Origin: an uncultured bacterium
GTDB lineage: Bacteria; Cyanobacteriota; Vampirovibrionia; Gastranaerophilales; Gastranaerophilaceae
DNA: 64,000 nt
Direction of reading: 5' to 3'
Assembly (NCBI GenBank): GCA_903868125.1
Contig: CAIPUE010000015.1
Location: 62,001 to 126,000 of the forward strand
Position 1 is the stretch's first letter. Each line of letters begins with the position of its first letter. Below, in pieces: positions 1-7,807 of the stretch. The notes beneath the pieces are model-generated. The model had not been told where the DNA came from. It did no database searches and was given only the letters and a program-made list of their open reading frames with translations. A program made the position numbers and the translations under genes.

Positions 1-46
1 GTTTTTTATTAAATTTATTTCCTTTCGTATCATTCCAACACATCTT

Positions 47-94
47 TATGTTAAAATTATTTCATGAAAATATGTTAAAATTATTTCATGAAAA
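47..94. repeat. 24-bp tandem duplication over a start codon
   Basis: The 24-bp unit TATGTTAAAATTATTTCATG plus AAAA occurs at 47-70 and, identically, at 71-94. Each copy ends in ATGAAAA. The second ATG (88) opens the signal-peptidase-like gene. The first (64) stops after four codons. A recent slippage duplication of the translation start region is likely. Confidence 0.9.
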
Positions 95-594
95 AACTTA
101 TTATAAAAATAGCTATAATAATATTAGCAATTTTTCTTTTATTTTCGTTAGCTAAAAGTATTTTACCTATTTCTTCGCATATTGCAAAAGGGAATGGAAT
201 GGCACCTTCGATTCAAAAGGGAAATATTTTCAAAGTAAATAAAAGAATAAAAAAAATTGAGAGAGGAGATATTATTCTCTACAAATTACCTTTCGATAAG
301 GGTGAATATTTTCAACGAATAATAGCTGTTCCTGATGATAAAATAGAAATTAAACGAAATTATCTGGGGATTACAGAAGTCTACTTAAATGATAAATTAT
401 TAAATGAACCATATAAAATCAAGAAAAAAGAGCTTTCTGCTCATCCTAAGGCAATTCAAATGAAACCAGTAATTATAAAAAAGTACTCTTATTTTGTAAT
501 GGGTGATGATAGAGATTTATCTTTTGATAGTAGATTTTTTGGACCTTTGCCAAAATGGTTTATAAAAGGCAAAGTTACTGAGATTAAAAAATAA
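88..594 (+). CDS. signal peptidase I-like (S26) protein lacking the catalytic Ser/Lys dyad
   Basis: 168 aa with one N-terminal membrane segment (about residues 3-24) and an S26 signal peptidase fold outside the membrane. The C-terminal box is well kept (G139-D-D-R, then S145, D147-S-R149), and 'RGDI' (59-62) is present. The active-site boxes are not: the usual G-x-S-M-x-P reads G35-N-G37-M-A-P40, so Gly replaces the nucleophile. The usual Y-x-K-R reads Y74-F-Q76-R77, so Gln replaces the general base. Processing of preproteins by the normal mechanism is therefore unlikely. It may be a regulatory or decaying paralogue. No clear Shine-Dalgarno is seen; the ATG lies in a duplicated 24-bp unit. 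Confidence 0.8.
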   Translation: MKKLIIKIAIIILAIFLLFSLAKSILPISSHIAKGNGMAPSIQKGNIFKVNKRIKKIERGDIILYKLPFDKGEYFQRIIAVPDDKIEIKRNYLGITEVYLNDKLLNEPYKIKKKELSAHPKAIQMKPVIIKKYSYFVMGDDRDLSFDSRFFGPLPKWFIKGKVTEIKK

Positions 595-671
595 AAACTT
601 CCGACTTTCGATGTCAAACCTTGATACAAAAATATCAAACTCACTGACACACGACACACAGGGTTTAAAAT

Positions 672-704
672 TAAAAAAACACTAAGCCCTAAGACTTAGT
701 GTTT
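672..704 (-). terminator. intrinsic terminator of tRNA-Val
   Basis: A 10-bp perfect stem (677-686 with 695-704) with an 8-nt loop. On the minus strand it is followed by a run of T (A673-679 on plus). It lies 5 nt beyond the tRNA 3' end. Confidence 0.85.
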
Positions 705-708
705 ATAA

Positions 709-784
709 TGGTGGGCGTTGAGAGGCTCGAACTCCCGACATCTTCCTTGTAAGGGAAGCGCTCTACCAACTGAGCTAAACGCCC
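709..784 (-). tRNA. tRNA-Val (anticodon TAC)
   Basis: 76-nt cloverleaf on the minus strand. The acceptor stem GGGCGTT pairs with AACGCCC. The D-arm contains AGCTCAGTTGGTAGAGC, the anticodon stem is CTTCC/GGAAG with loop CTTACAA (anticodon TAC), and the T-arm has GTTCGAG. The CCA end is encoded. A terminator follows directly and a candidate sigma70-type promoter lies about 150 nt upstream. Confidence 0.97.
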
Positions 785-935
785 GCACCAATATTTAATT
801 TTCAATTCTTTTTTTTGTTTAGCCCAGCTGGATTAATTAAACCCGCCAAACCTACATTCATCTTAGCGTAAGATGCTCATACTTTAAAGCGTACACCTTG
901 GAGCCAAGTGCTAACAATCTCTTTGCGCAAAATTA
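785..935 (-). ncRNA. structured leader or small RNA upstream of tRNA-Val (candidate)
   Basis: About 150 nt without an ORF but with several stems on the minus strand: CATCTTA-CGC-TAAGATG (7 bp), CACTTGG/CCAAGGTG, and a G-U-containing GTTTGGC/GCTAAAC stem enclosing GGGTT/AATCC. GATTAATT and AATTAATC near the two ends can also pair over the whole length, giving a rod like 6S RNA. I cannot assign an RNA family. It lies downstream of a good promoter and runs into the tRNA, so it could be a leader removed by RNase P or an independent RNA. Strand is inferred from the promoter. Confidence 0.4.
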
Positions 936-964
936 ATCTTACCTGAAACAAATTTGTTTGTCAA
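936..964 (-). promoter_or_regulatory. sigma70-like promoter facing tRNA-Val
   Basis: On the minus strand TTGACA (959-964) is separated by exactly 17 bp from TAAGAT (936-941). The -35 is perfect and the -10 matches 4 of 6 bases. It points into the structured region and the tRNA. Confidence 0.55.
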
Positions 965-985
965 TCAGATATTTTATCTCCCAAT

Positions 986-2035
986 TCACGCAATCTCTTC
1001 TGTCGATTTCTTTTCCCTGACAATCTCTGTTGTTTCAACACTAGAGCTTTTTGACACTGGTCTTTCTTGCAGCGCAGGCTCGCAACAACTCTCGCAATTG
1101 TTCAATCTTTCATCACAACATTCGGTTGCAAGCTCTTGATACTCATTAAGTAATTGCCTGGTATCTCTTACTTGTTCCAAGACTATTCCTAAATCATTAG
1201 CCAGTTCAAGTTGATTTTGCTTTAAAATATCTCTTTCTACATTTGATTTATTAATCAAATATTTTGCCGCATTAACTTGCTCATTTTTCATTTCATGATA
1301 ATTCGCACTGATTTTTTTGTTTCTGTCATAGACATAATTTATAGACTTGTATAACGAAACCCCCAAGAGTATCCATAAAGAATTTCTAAGTGCAAATCCT
1401 GTTGCCTTTGCAGTTAAAGGGGCCTTGTTTGCAAATTTCTCAAATCCTTTAGTTATTTTGGGTAAATATTTTGTGTTATATTTACTTTGGTTTATATTTT
1501 TTGCCAGTTTTGCGATACTGCTTTCAGCATCTACAAGTGCTTCAGGGTTCTTTTCTGCAAACTTTTGAGCAATCTTAACTAAGCCCAAAGAAGCAAAAAG
1601 TGTTCCACCAACTATCACAGCAACATCACCGAAAGCAGATGCTACAGGATGTTTCTTTCTAGCTTTTTGCCATTCTATAGGGTCAGATTTTTTCAATGCA
1701 CGATAACCCGCAATAACCGACATAATAATTCCCCAAGTGATTGCAGCTCCACCCATGGCGCCAAGCCGCTTGCTTAAAGTAACGCTTTTACTTAAAGGCT
1801 TGCCGGTTTCTGCCAAAATACCATTTGCAACGGTATCTACGACGGGCATTGCTAAAAATAGTCCAAAGAGCGTACGCTTATTTTTTTTCTCTTTATTTTT
1901 ATCAACAGATTTGGCATACGCAAGAGATCTTACTTGAGAATCGTTAAGATTAACAATAACCTCGGCTTGTTCCATTTTGTTTCTTGATTTGAAACCGACA
2001 TTTGATTCTGAATTCCCAATCGATTGCACTTGCAT
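986..2035 (-). CDS. uncharacterised membrane protein with coiled-coil C-terminal part
   Basis: 349 aa from the ATG at 2035, chosen over an ATG 12 codons upstream because GAGGTGG lies 5 nt before it. The first 60 residues are soluble and begin with a short tail containing 'VGFKSR'. Hydrophobic segments lie near residues 60-80, 95-115, 140-160 and 215-235. A long helical, Gln/Glu-rich stretch (about 250-315) follows. A Cys-rich patch (CCDERLNNCESCC, near 305-317) precedes a polar tail. I recognise no family. It diverges from mtaB. Confidence 0.75.
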   Translation of the reverse strand: MQVQSIGNSESNVGFKSRNKMEQAEVIVNLNDSQVRSLAYAKSVDKNKEKKNKRTLFGLFLAMPVVDTVANGILAETGKPLSKSVTLSKRLGAMGGAAITWGIIMSVIAGYRALKKSDPIEWQKARKKHPVASAFGDVAVIVGGTLFASLGLVKIAQKFAEKNPEALVDAESSIAKLAKNINQSKYNTKYLPKITKGFEKFANKAPLTAKATGFALRNSLWILLGVSLYKSINYVYDRNKKISANYHEMKNEQVNAAKYLINKSNVERDILKQNQLELANDLGIVLEQVRDTRQLLNEYQELATECCDERLNNCESCCEPALQERPVSKSSSVETTEIVREKKSTEEIA

Positions 2036-2174
2036 TGAAACCACCTCACTTATACACATCCATACACACACTGCATTATAATATAGTAAAACCGAAAAGT
2101 AAATATAGTTGCTAGTTCGATAATTTATATTAATAATTCTTTACAAGTTTTTATTTTCCAACTAAAATGTATTT

Positions 2175-3461
2175 ATGGAAAGATTTTTTATTAAAACAAT
2201 GGGGTGTAAATCAAATCAACTTGAGGGAGCTTTGATTGAAGAAAATTTGATTAAAAACGGACTTGCAAAGGCTGAAAAAATAGCAGATGCTAATATTTTT
2301 ATTTTAAATTCCTGTACTGTCACTCACAAAAGTGATAACGAGGCATTTTATATCCTCCAAAAGGCAAAACAAAATAATCCAAGCATAAAAACCGTTTTAA
2401 CCGGTTGCATCGCGCAAATTGAAAAGGACAACTTGCTGAACAATCCCAACATTGACATTGTTTTAGGTAATGATGAAAAATTGGATATGTTCAGGCATTT
2501 AGGTCTATCTTGTTCAGTTTGCAAAATCGAAAACTTAAATTCTTTTCATAATGTTTTTTTACAAGATACTAAAAAGACTCGTGCCAGTCTGAAAATTCAG
2601 GATGGATGTGATAATCGTTGCTCATATTGCATAATCCCTTTTGCTAGGGGTAAAAATAGGAGTGCTGATTCGGATTTTATTTTAGAACAAATAAAAATTT
2701 ATGAAAATATAGGGTTTAAAGAAATTATGTTGACAGGAATTCATATCGGGCAATGGGGATTGGATTTGCAGAATGGAGAAAATTTCCTGCACTTATTACA
2801 AAATATTGAAACGCAAACTGATATAAATCGCTTTCGTTTGGGGTCTTTAAATCCGCTTGAAATTAATGACGAAATGCTTGAATTTTTGCGAAATTCGGAG
2901 AAATTTTGTCCTCATTTCCATCTTTCCCTTCAGTCAATGTGTGATAAAACTCTAAAATCAATGAATAGACATTATTCGGTAGCTCAAGCGCTTGATTTGA
3001 TTGAAAAAATAAATAAATCTTTTGAACTACCATTCATCGGGAGTGATATTATTGCAGGATTTGCGGGCGAAGATGAAGATGATTTTGGAACGACTGTTGA
3101 AAATTTGAAAAAATCCCAATTAACTCAAATACACACATTCCCGTATTCACTTAGAAAAGGGACTTTAGCCGAAAAATTTGAAGGTCATATTGATATAAAA
3201 TCAAAAGAAGAAAGGGCTAAAATTATCAAAGAGATTTCGGCTCAAAAACATAAAGAATTTTTAGAGAAAAACTTGGGAACTATTCAAGAGGTTTTAATTG
3301 AAAAAAACTTGGATAAAAAAACAGGCATGATTAAAGGCATTAGTCGGAATTATATAAATATTTTAATCAAGCCCAAAATTGATTTTAATCAGGTTAAAAA
3401 TACCATTCAAAAAGTGAATATTCTTGAAATTACCCCCGTAATCGGAGAAATATTAGAATAA
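2175..3461 (+). CDS. mtaB: tRNA t6A37 methylthiotransferase MtaB
   Basis: 428 aa, full length for MtaB, which adds a methylthio group to N6-threonylcarbamoyladenosine 37 of ANN-decoding tRNAs. The N-terminal methylthiotransferase domain carries C11, C47 and C78 for one [4Fe-4S] cluster. The radical SAM motif is C145-x3-C149-x2-C152 (in 'DGCDNRCSYC'). A TRAM-like C-terminal part follows. MiaB is the alternative, but the 'MGCKSNQLE' and 'NSCTVTHKSD' signatures fit MtaB better. No clear Shine-Dalgarno precedes the ATG. Its last 9 bp overlap the convergent TPR gene. Confidence 0.9.
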   Translation: MERFFIKTMGCKSNQLEGALIEENLIKNGLAKAEKIADANIFILNSCTVTHKSDNEAFYILQKAKQNNPSIKTVLTGCIAQIEKDNLLNNPNIDIVLGNDEKLDMFRHLGLSCSVCKIENLNSFHNVFLQDTKKTRASLKIQDGCDNRCSYCIIPFARGKNRSADSDFILEQIKIYENIGFKEIMLTGIHIGQWGLDLQNGENFLHLLQNIETQTDINRFRLGSLNPLEINDEMLEFLRNSEKFCPHFHLSLQSMCDKTLKSMNRHYSVAQALDLIEKINKSFELPFIGSDIIAGFAGEDEDDFGTTVENLKKSQLTQIHTFPYSLRKGTLAEKFEGHIDIKSKEERAKIIKEISAQKHKEFLEKNLGTIQEVLIEKNLDKKTGMIKGISRNYINILIKPKIDFNQVKNTIQKVNILEITPVIGEILE

Positions 3462-4808
3462 AAAGGCAGGAAGTTTTGAGACTATTTTTTTATAAACTTT
3501 CTTAAGGATTTTATATGTTTTATTTTCCTTAGTTTTTTCTTTAATATCAAATACACCGAGAAGTAGCTTGTAGGAACTATCGGTTTTAGAGGCATAAATT
3601 TCCGCTGTTATTTTTTTAGGTTTATCATCTTTATTTATTGGAATTTTCAATATTTTAATTGCAATAGTAGAACTATACGCTTCCGGTTTAAGCACTGATT
3701 GTTTGTCTACCACCTGTTCAAAAGATTCCCCTAATATTAAATCCCTGTCTTTAAAAATCACTTTCAAATACAATGAGTCAATATTATATTTAGAAAGATT
3801 TTTCAATCTGATATTTAAATAAATATTGTCTTTGCAGGTCCAATTATTCGATACAAATTTCCCTTGAATTTCTTCAATTTTAAGGTCTTCAATAGAAAGT
3901 ATATTTGTATTGAAATATTTATCTATTTTTTTTATTTTGTACTGATATAATTCAGATTGTGCTATATTTCCACGTGCAGCTTCGCTTGCAGCTAAATGAG
4001 ACAGAAACTTTTTGTACTCTTCATAATTTATTATCTCGGGAGTTTCTTTAAAGACTTCTTCGAAATATTCATAAGCCAAATCCGGATTGTCTTTCATTAA
4101 AAGCAACGCCAATTTATACCTAATAATCGGGGCATTAACAATAGTTAGTGCCATCTTTAGTGAATTTATTGCTTCTTCTATTTGCATATTGCGAACTTTT
4201 TCTTCTGCAAAATAAACATATGATGATGCTAAACTATTTTTAATCGATTGAATATGCTTATATTTAGTTATTTGATAGTAAACTAAGGATTTTTGATATT
4301 TTAAAGCAGCCATATTATAATCAGCTCGATTATAATATATGGTCCCTAATTTATTATAAATATCGGCTTTATATTCAATCAATTCTTTATCAGGTTTTTC
4401 ATCCAAATTATCCATTAATTGCTGGGCACTATCAAGGCGGTTCATGCGAGTATATAAAATTGCAAGCTTATATACCGGAGCAAATTCCATATAGGGTGCT
4501 TTATTTATGGCTTTCTTATATTCAATTTCAGCATTTTGGTAATCTCTTTTGGCTTCATTTAAAAATGCTAATCTCATATTAATTTTATAATTTCCAGGCT
4601 GTTGTTCTTCCAAATATTTATTTTTTTCAATCAAAACACCTATTAGGTAATAATCTATTGCATCATCCTGCTTTTGTTGCTTAATTCGATCTTGCTCCTC
4701 ATAAACTTGATGCCGAACTAGGCAAAGAATGGAGAAAACAATAACAAAAATTGCAATGATTGTTATTGCAAACGTTCTTAAATATTCAAAAAAAGTTCTT
4801 CTATTCAT
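3453..4808 (-). CDS. membrane-anchored TPR protein
   Basis: 451 aa. One N-terminal transmembrane helix (about residues 11-31) is followed by TPR-like helical pairs with A/Y/L spacing (about 70-260, for example 'YQNAEIEYKKAINKAPYMEFAPVYKLAILY'). A C-terminal beta-rich domain of about 130 residues follows, with no recognised family. The first 8 bp overlap the end of the MgtC gene (ATGAATAG), so the two are probably translationally coupled. TPRs suggest a scaffold at the membrane; a specific role cannot be assigned. Confidence 0.75.
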   Translation of the reverse strand: MNRRTFFEYLRTFAITIIAIFVIVFSILCLVRHQVYEEQDRIKQQKQDDAIDYYLIGVLIEKNKYLEEQQPGNYKINMRLAFLNEAKRDYQNAEIEYKKAINKAPYMEFAPVYKLAILYTRMNRLDSAQQLMDNLDEKPDKELIEYKADIYNKLGTIYYNRADYNMAALKYQKSLVYYQITKYKHIQSIKNSLASSYVYFAEEKVRNMQIEEAINSLKMALTIVNAPIIRYKLALLLMKDNPDLAYEYFEEVFKETPEIINYEEYKKFLSHLAASEAARGNIAQSELYQYKIKKIDKYFNTNILSIEDLKIEEIQGKFVSNNWTCKDNIYLNIRLKNLSKYNIDSLYLKVIFKDRDLILGESFEQVVDKQSVLKPEAYSSTIAIKILKIPINKDDKPKKITAEIYASKTDSSYKLLLGVFDIKEKTKENKTYKILKKVYKKIVSKLPAFLF

Positions 4809-5508
4809 TATCTTCCTGTATTGATATCGACTCCATACCTTCTAATTTGTGGAATTTTTTGTGTATAGCTTGGATTGGTTTTTTTCCGTTAACATCTATT
4901 ATCGCAATAATTTTTGTCAAATTAGTATTTTTATCATTTTGTTTTTTCGAAATTTCATGCATATGGTCAAAATTTTCTACAATATAAGTATGCACATTAT
5001 TTATATTTTCAGGGGTACATAATATCGTTATCTTTAAGCGTCTTATGTTTTTGGTACTTTTAACCAAAACTTTTTGTTCAAATAATCGAACAAGAACGAG
5101 AACGACAACACTAAAAAATGTCGCAACGAATGCAACATCAATCATACCTGCACCACAAGCCATGCCAATGCTCGCCGCTACCCACAAAGTTGCAGCCGTT
5201 GTAAGCCCATAAACAGAAGAACCATGCCTCAATACAGTTCCACCACCGATAAACCCGATGCCTGTGAGTACTTGTGCCGCCACTCTAGCAGGGTCTCCGT
5301 ATGCTTGGGGGTGAGTTTGATCTACTGCCATAGGGAATGCGTATATTGAAAGAATGGTAAAAATACTTGACCCTAAGGAAACCAAAATATGGGTTCTAAG
5401 TCCTGCATATTTGTTTGTCAATTCTCTTTCAAGCCCTATTCCAAACCCAAAAACAATTGAGGCTGCTATACGGGTTAAAAGCAATAAGTTAAATGCCAAA
5501 TCGTGCAT
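4801..5508 (-). CDS. MgtC/SapB family membrane protein
   Basis: 235 aa. The MgtC family signature is clear in the first half ('GFGIGLERELTNKYAGLRTHILVSLGSSIFT' and 'VLTGIGFIGGGTVLRHG'), with four to five transmembrane helices up to about residue 145. A soluble ACT-like C-terminal domain follows. MgtC proteins act in magnesium and phosphate homeostasis and ATP synthase control in other bacteria. The 3' end overlaps the TPR gene by 8 bp. Confidence 0.88.
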   Translation of the reverse strand: MHDLAFNLLLLTRIAASIVFGFGIGLERELTNKYAGLRTHILVSLGSSIFTILSIYAFPMAVDQTHPQAYGDPARVAAQVLTGIGFIGGGTVLRHGSSVYGLTTAATLWVAASIGMACGAGMIDVAFVATFFSVVVLVLVRLFEQKVLVKSTKNIRRLKITILCTPENINNVHTYIVENFDHMHEISKKQNDKNTNLTKIIAIIDVNGKKPIQAIHKKFHKLEGMESISIQEDNE

Positions 5509-5580
5509 ACATCACTCCTAATTACTCTTAATTATATCTTTTTTATTATTATATCACTGATTAGATTAAATGGCTAGTTT

Positions 5581-6675
5581 TTACCTTACTTTGCTTTTGG
5601 GATCCAAAACATCACGTATTGTATCGCCTACGAGATTAAACGACAATACCGCAATGAAAATTAAAAATCCCGGCATCAAAAGCCACGGGCGATATAGTAT
5701 ATTAATGTATTCCTGTGCCTCTTTTAACATATTCCCCCAACTTGCGTCAGGTTGCTGAATCCCAAGCCCCAAAAAGCTTAGTCCAGATTCCGCAAGGATA
5801 TAAGAAGGGACACTGAGAGTCATAGCAACTATTACGTAACTTGTCGTCTGCGGTAAAATATGTTTTATGATAATCCTTAGCCTTGAAGCCCCAATCGCCT
5901 GCGCCGACTGAACGAATTCCTGCGTTTTTATTGACAAGACCATGCCCCTTACGACACGAGCAAATCCTGCCCAGCCAATAAGTGCTAAAATTATGATAAT
6001 CAATATAAACCTTTGGATGCTAGTCATATTAGACGGTAAAATTGCGGCAAGAATTATCAAAAGATAAAAACTTGGGATTGACATAACCGCCTCCGCAAAT
6101 CTCATCATTAACATATCAACTTTACCGCCGAAATACCCTGAAACTCCGCCGTACAAAAGTCCAATAGGGAAAAGTACGAAAAGTGCTAAAAACCCTATTG
6201 TCATTGAGATTCGTCCGCCAAAAAGTATTCGAGAAAAGACATCTCGCCCGTTTATGTCGGTACCAAGTAGGTATAAGCGCCCTTCGGGCGTTACTCCTAT
6301 CAAATGTCTGGAACAAGGGATTAATCCTAAAAATTTATATTTTTCGCCACGCACAAATAATTTGACATAATATTTTTGGCTTCTGTCCAATTTATAATCT
6401 ACTTGCATAGCCTCGGGGTCAAATTCTCGCTTATAAGTATAAGTGTAAGGCAAAGAGAACTTACCATTTTCATTTATTGTAAAAATTTTGGAGGGCGGAG
6501 CGTAAGACATGTTTCTATCTGAAAAGTCCTTAGAATAAGGTGCTATAAAATCTGCGAAAAGCAATGAGAAATAAATCACAAACAATATGATAAAAGCGAT
6601 TAATGTGAACTTATCTCGCATTAGCTGCCTAAAAACAGAAGTATTTTTAAATGTTACGTTCTTTTCACTTTTCAC
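5581..6675 (-). CDS. oppC: peptide ABC transporter permease, OppC/DppC type
   Basis: 364 aa inner-membrane permease of the BPD family. It has TM1 at about residues 27-47, a long extracytoplasmic loop (about 48-140) typical of OppC, then five helices. The EAA loop for ATPase contact is 'AQAIGASRLRIIIKHILPQ'. The start is GTG at 6675, supported by AGAGGT a few bases upstream. It lies 10 bp after oppB, so they are cotranscribed. No ATPase gene (oppD/F) is in the window. Confidence 0.9.
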   Translation of the reverse strand: MKSEKNVTFKNTSVFRQLMRDKFTLIAFIILFVIYFSLLFADFIAPYSKDFSDRNMSYAPPSKIFTINENGKFSLPYTYTYKREFDPEAMQVDYKLDRSQKYYVKLFVRGEKYKFLGLIPCSRHLIGVTPEGRLYLLGTDINGRDVFSRILFGGRISMTIGFLALFVLFPIGLLYGGVSGYFGGKVDMLMMRFAEAVMSIPSFYLLIILAAILPSNMTSIQRFILIIIILALIGWAGFARVVRGMVLSIKTQEFVQSAQAIGASRLRIIIKHILPQTTSYVIVAMTLSVPSYILAESGLSFLGLGIQQPDASWGNMLKEAQEYINILYRPWLLMPGFLIFIAVLSFNLVGDTIRDVLDPKSKVR

Positions 6676-6685
6676 TTTTTACCTC

Positions 6686-7657
6686 TCACGCCTTAACCCT
6701 TATTCTCGGATCAGTGAATATTAATAAAATATCCGCAATTAAATTACCTAAAATCAGCATTATAGCCCCCATCATTAAAGATGCCATAACGAGATTTATG
6801 TCCGACTTTAATACTGCCTCCAGAACCAATCGACCAAGCCCCGGATATTGAAACACGTATTCGGTTAAAGCAGCACCACTCAAAAGTGAAGCAAACTCGA
6901 ATCCCAAAAGTGTTATCATAGGATTAATAGCATTTCTCAGTGCGTGTTTGTACAAAACCTTAAATTCACTCAAACCTTTAGCCCTAGCGAATTTCACGTA
7001 ATCACTTTCCAAAACATCCAACAAATTTGCCCTCATCTGTCGTTGAAGCCCCGCAAGCGAAATCGTAAACAAAACTGTAGTCGGGAGGATTAAATGATGA
7101 GTAATATCCCAAATTTTCCCGAGAAAATTCATCTCATTAAAGTTGTAACTCGTAAGTCCACCGACAGGAAACCAACCTGTTTTTACAGCAAAAATCAACA
7201 ATAAAATTGCGAAGAAAAATGACGGAATTGCCATTCCGATACTGGTTAAAACCGTTAACATTCTATCCAGAGGAGTCTTCCAGCTTATCGCTGCCAAAAT
7301 CCCCAGAGGAACACCGACAATCCAAGTCAAAAAGATTACGAGTGCCGTCAAAAGTAAAGTATTTGGAATTCTTTCTTTTAACTTTGCAGCAACGCTTTCC
7401 CCCGTGGAACAAACACCCAAATCACCTTTTACAAATGCCTTTGCCCAGAGGAAGTACTGCACATAAATTGGTTTGTTCAAACCTAATCTTTCTGTTTCTT
7501 TTTGTAGAGTTTCTTTTGAGATTGACGGGTTTAATTTCAGCTCCGCAAGCGGGTCTACCGGACTTAATCTTATTATAAAAAAGCTTATCAATGATACCAC
7601 AATCAACAGCGGTATCGTTTGAAGTATTCTTTTTAGTATGTAAATTAGTATGTTCAT
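6686..7657 (-). CDS. oppB: peptide ABC transporter permease, OppB/DppB type
   Basis: 323 aa BPD-family permease with six predicted helices and the EAA motif 'ARAKGLSEFKVLYKHALRN'. It begins with the usual 'ILKRILQTIPLLIVVSLISFFIIRLSPVDP'-type OppB N-terminus. AAAGGT lies about 7 nt before the ATG. It pairs with oppC downstream. The matching binding-protein gene lies 2.9 kb upstream, beyond a restriction-modification system on the other strand. Confidence 0.9.
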   Translation of the reverse strand: MNILIYILKRILQTIPLLIVVSLISFFIIRLSPVDPLAELKLNPSISKETLQKETERLGLNKPIYVQYFLWAKAFVKGDLGVCSTGESVAAKLKERIPNTLLLTALVIFLTWIVGVPLGILAAISWKTPLDRMLTVLTSIGMAIPSFFFAILLLIFAVKTGWFPVGGLTSYNFNEMNFLGKIWDITHHLILPTTVLFTISLAGLQRQMRANLLDVLESDYVKFARAKGLSEFKVLYKHALRNAINPMITLLGFEFASLLSGAALTEYVFQYPGLGRLVLEAVLKSDINLVMASLMMGAIMLILGNLIADILLIFTDPRIRVKA

Positions 7658-7807
7658 TGTTTTTTACCTTTATTCTTAAATTACCATGAAAAAGTAAAAA
7701 TTAAAGCTATACAATCGGATGTAAAATATTGTAGGATTTGTTACAAAAATCTAATATTTTTTCTTTATGATACAATTATTCTTGAAGAAGATGAATGGTT
7801 TAATTTT

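Noticed and set aside
785-935. Firm assignment of the tRNA-Val upstream region to 6S RNA
   Set aside because: The rod-like pairing and a CACCTTGG hairpin are suggestive, but the central bubble and length do not clearly fit, and the promoter lies on the strand that gives a different 5' end.
7658-7807. Missing N-terminus of the restriction-modification protein
   Set aside because: The frame is open upstream but has no start codon or ribosome site, and the N-terminus at 7808 already fits the family.
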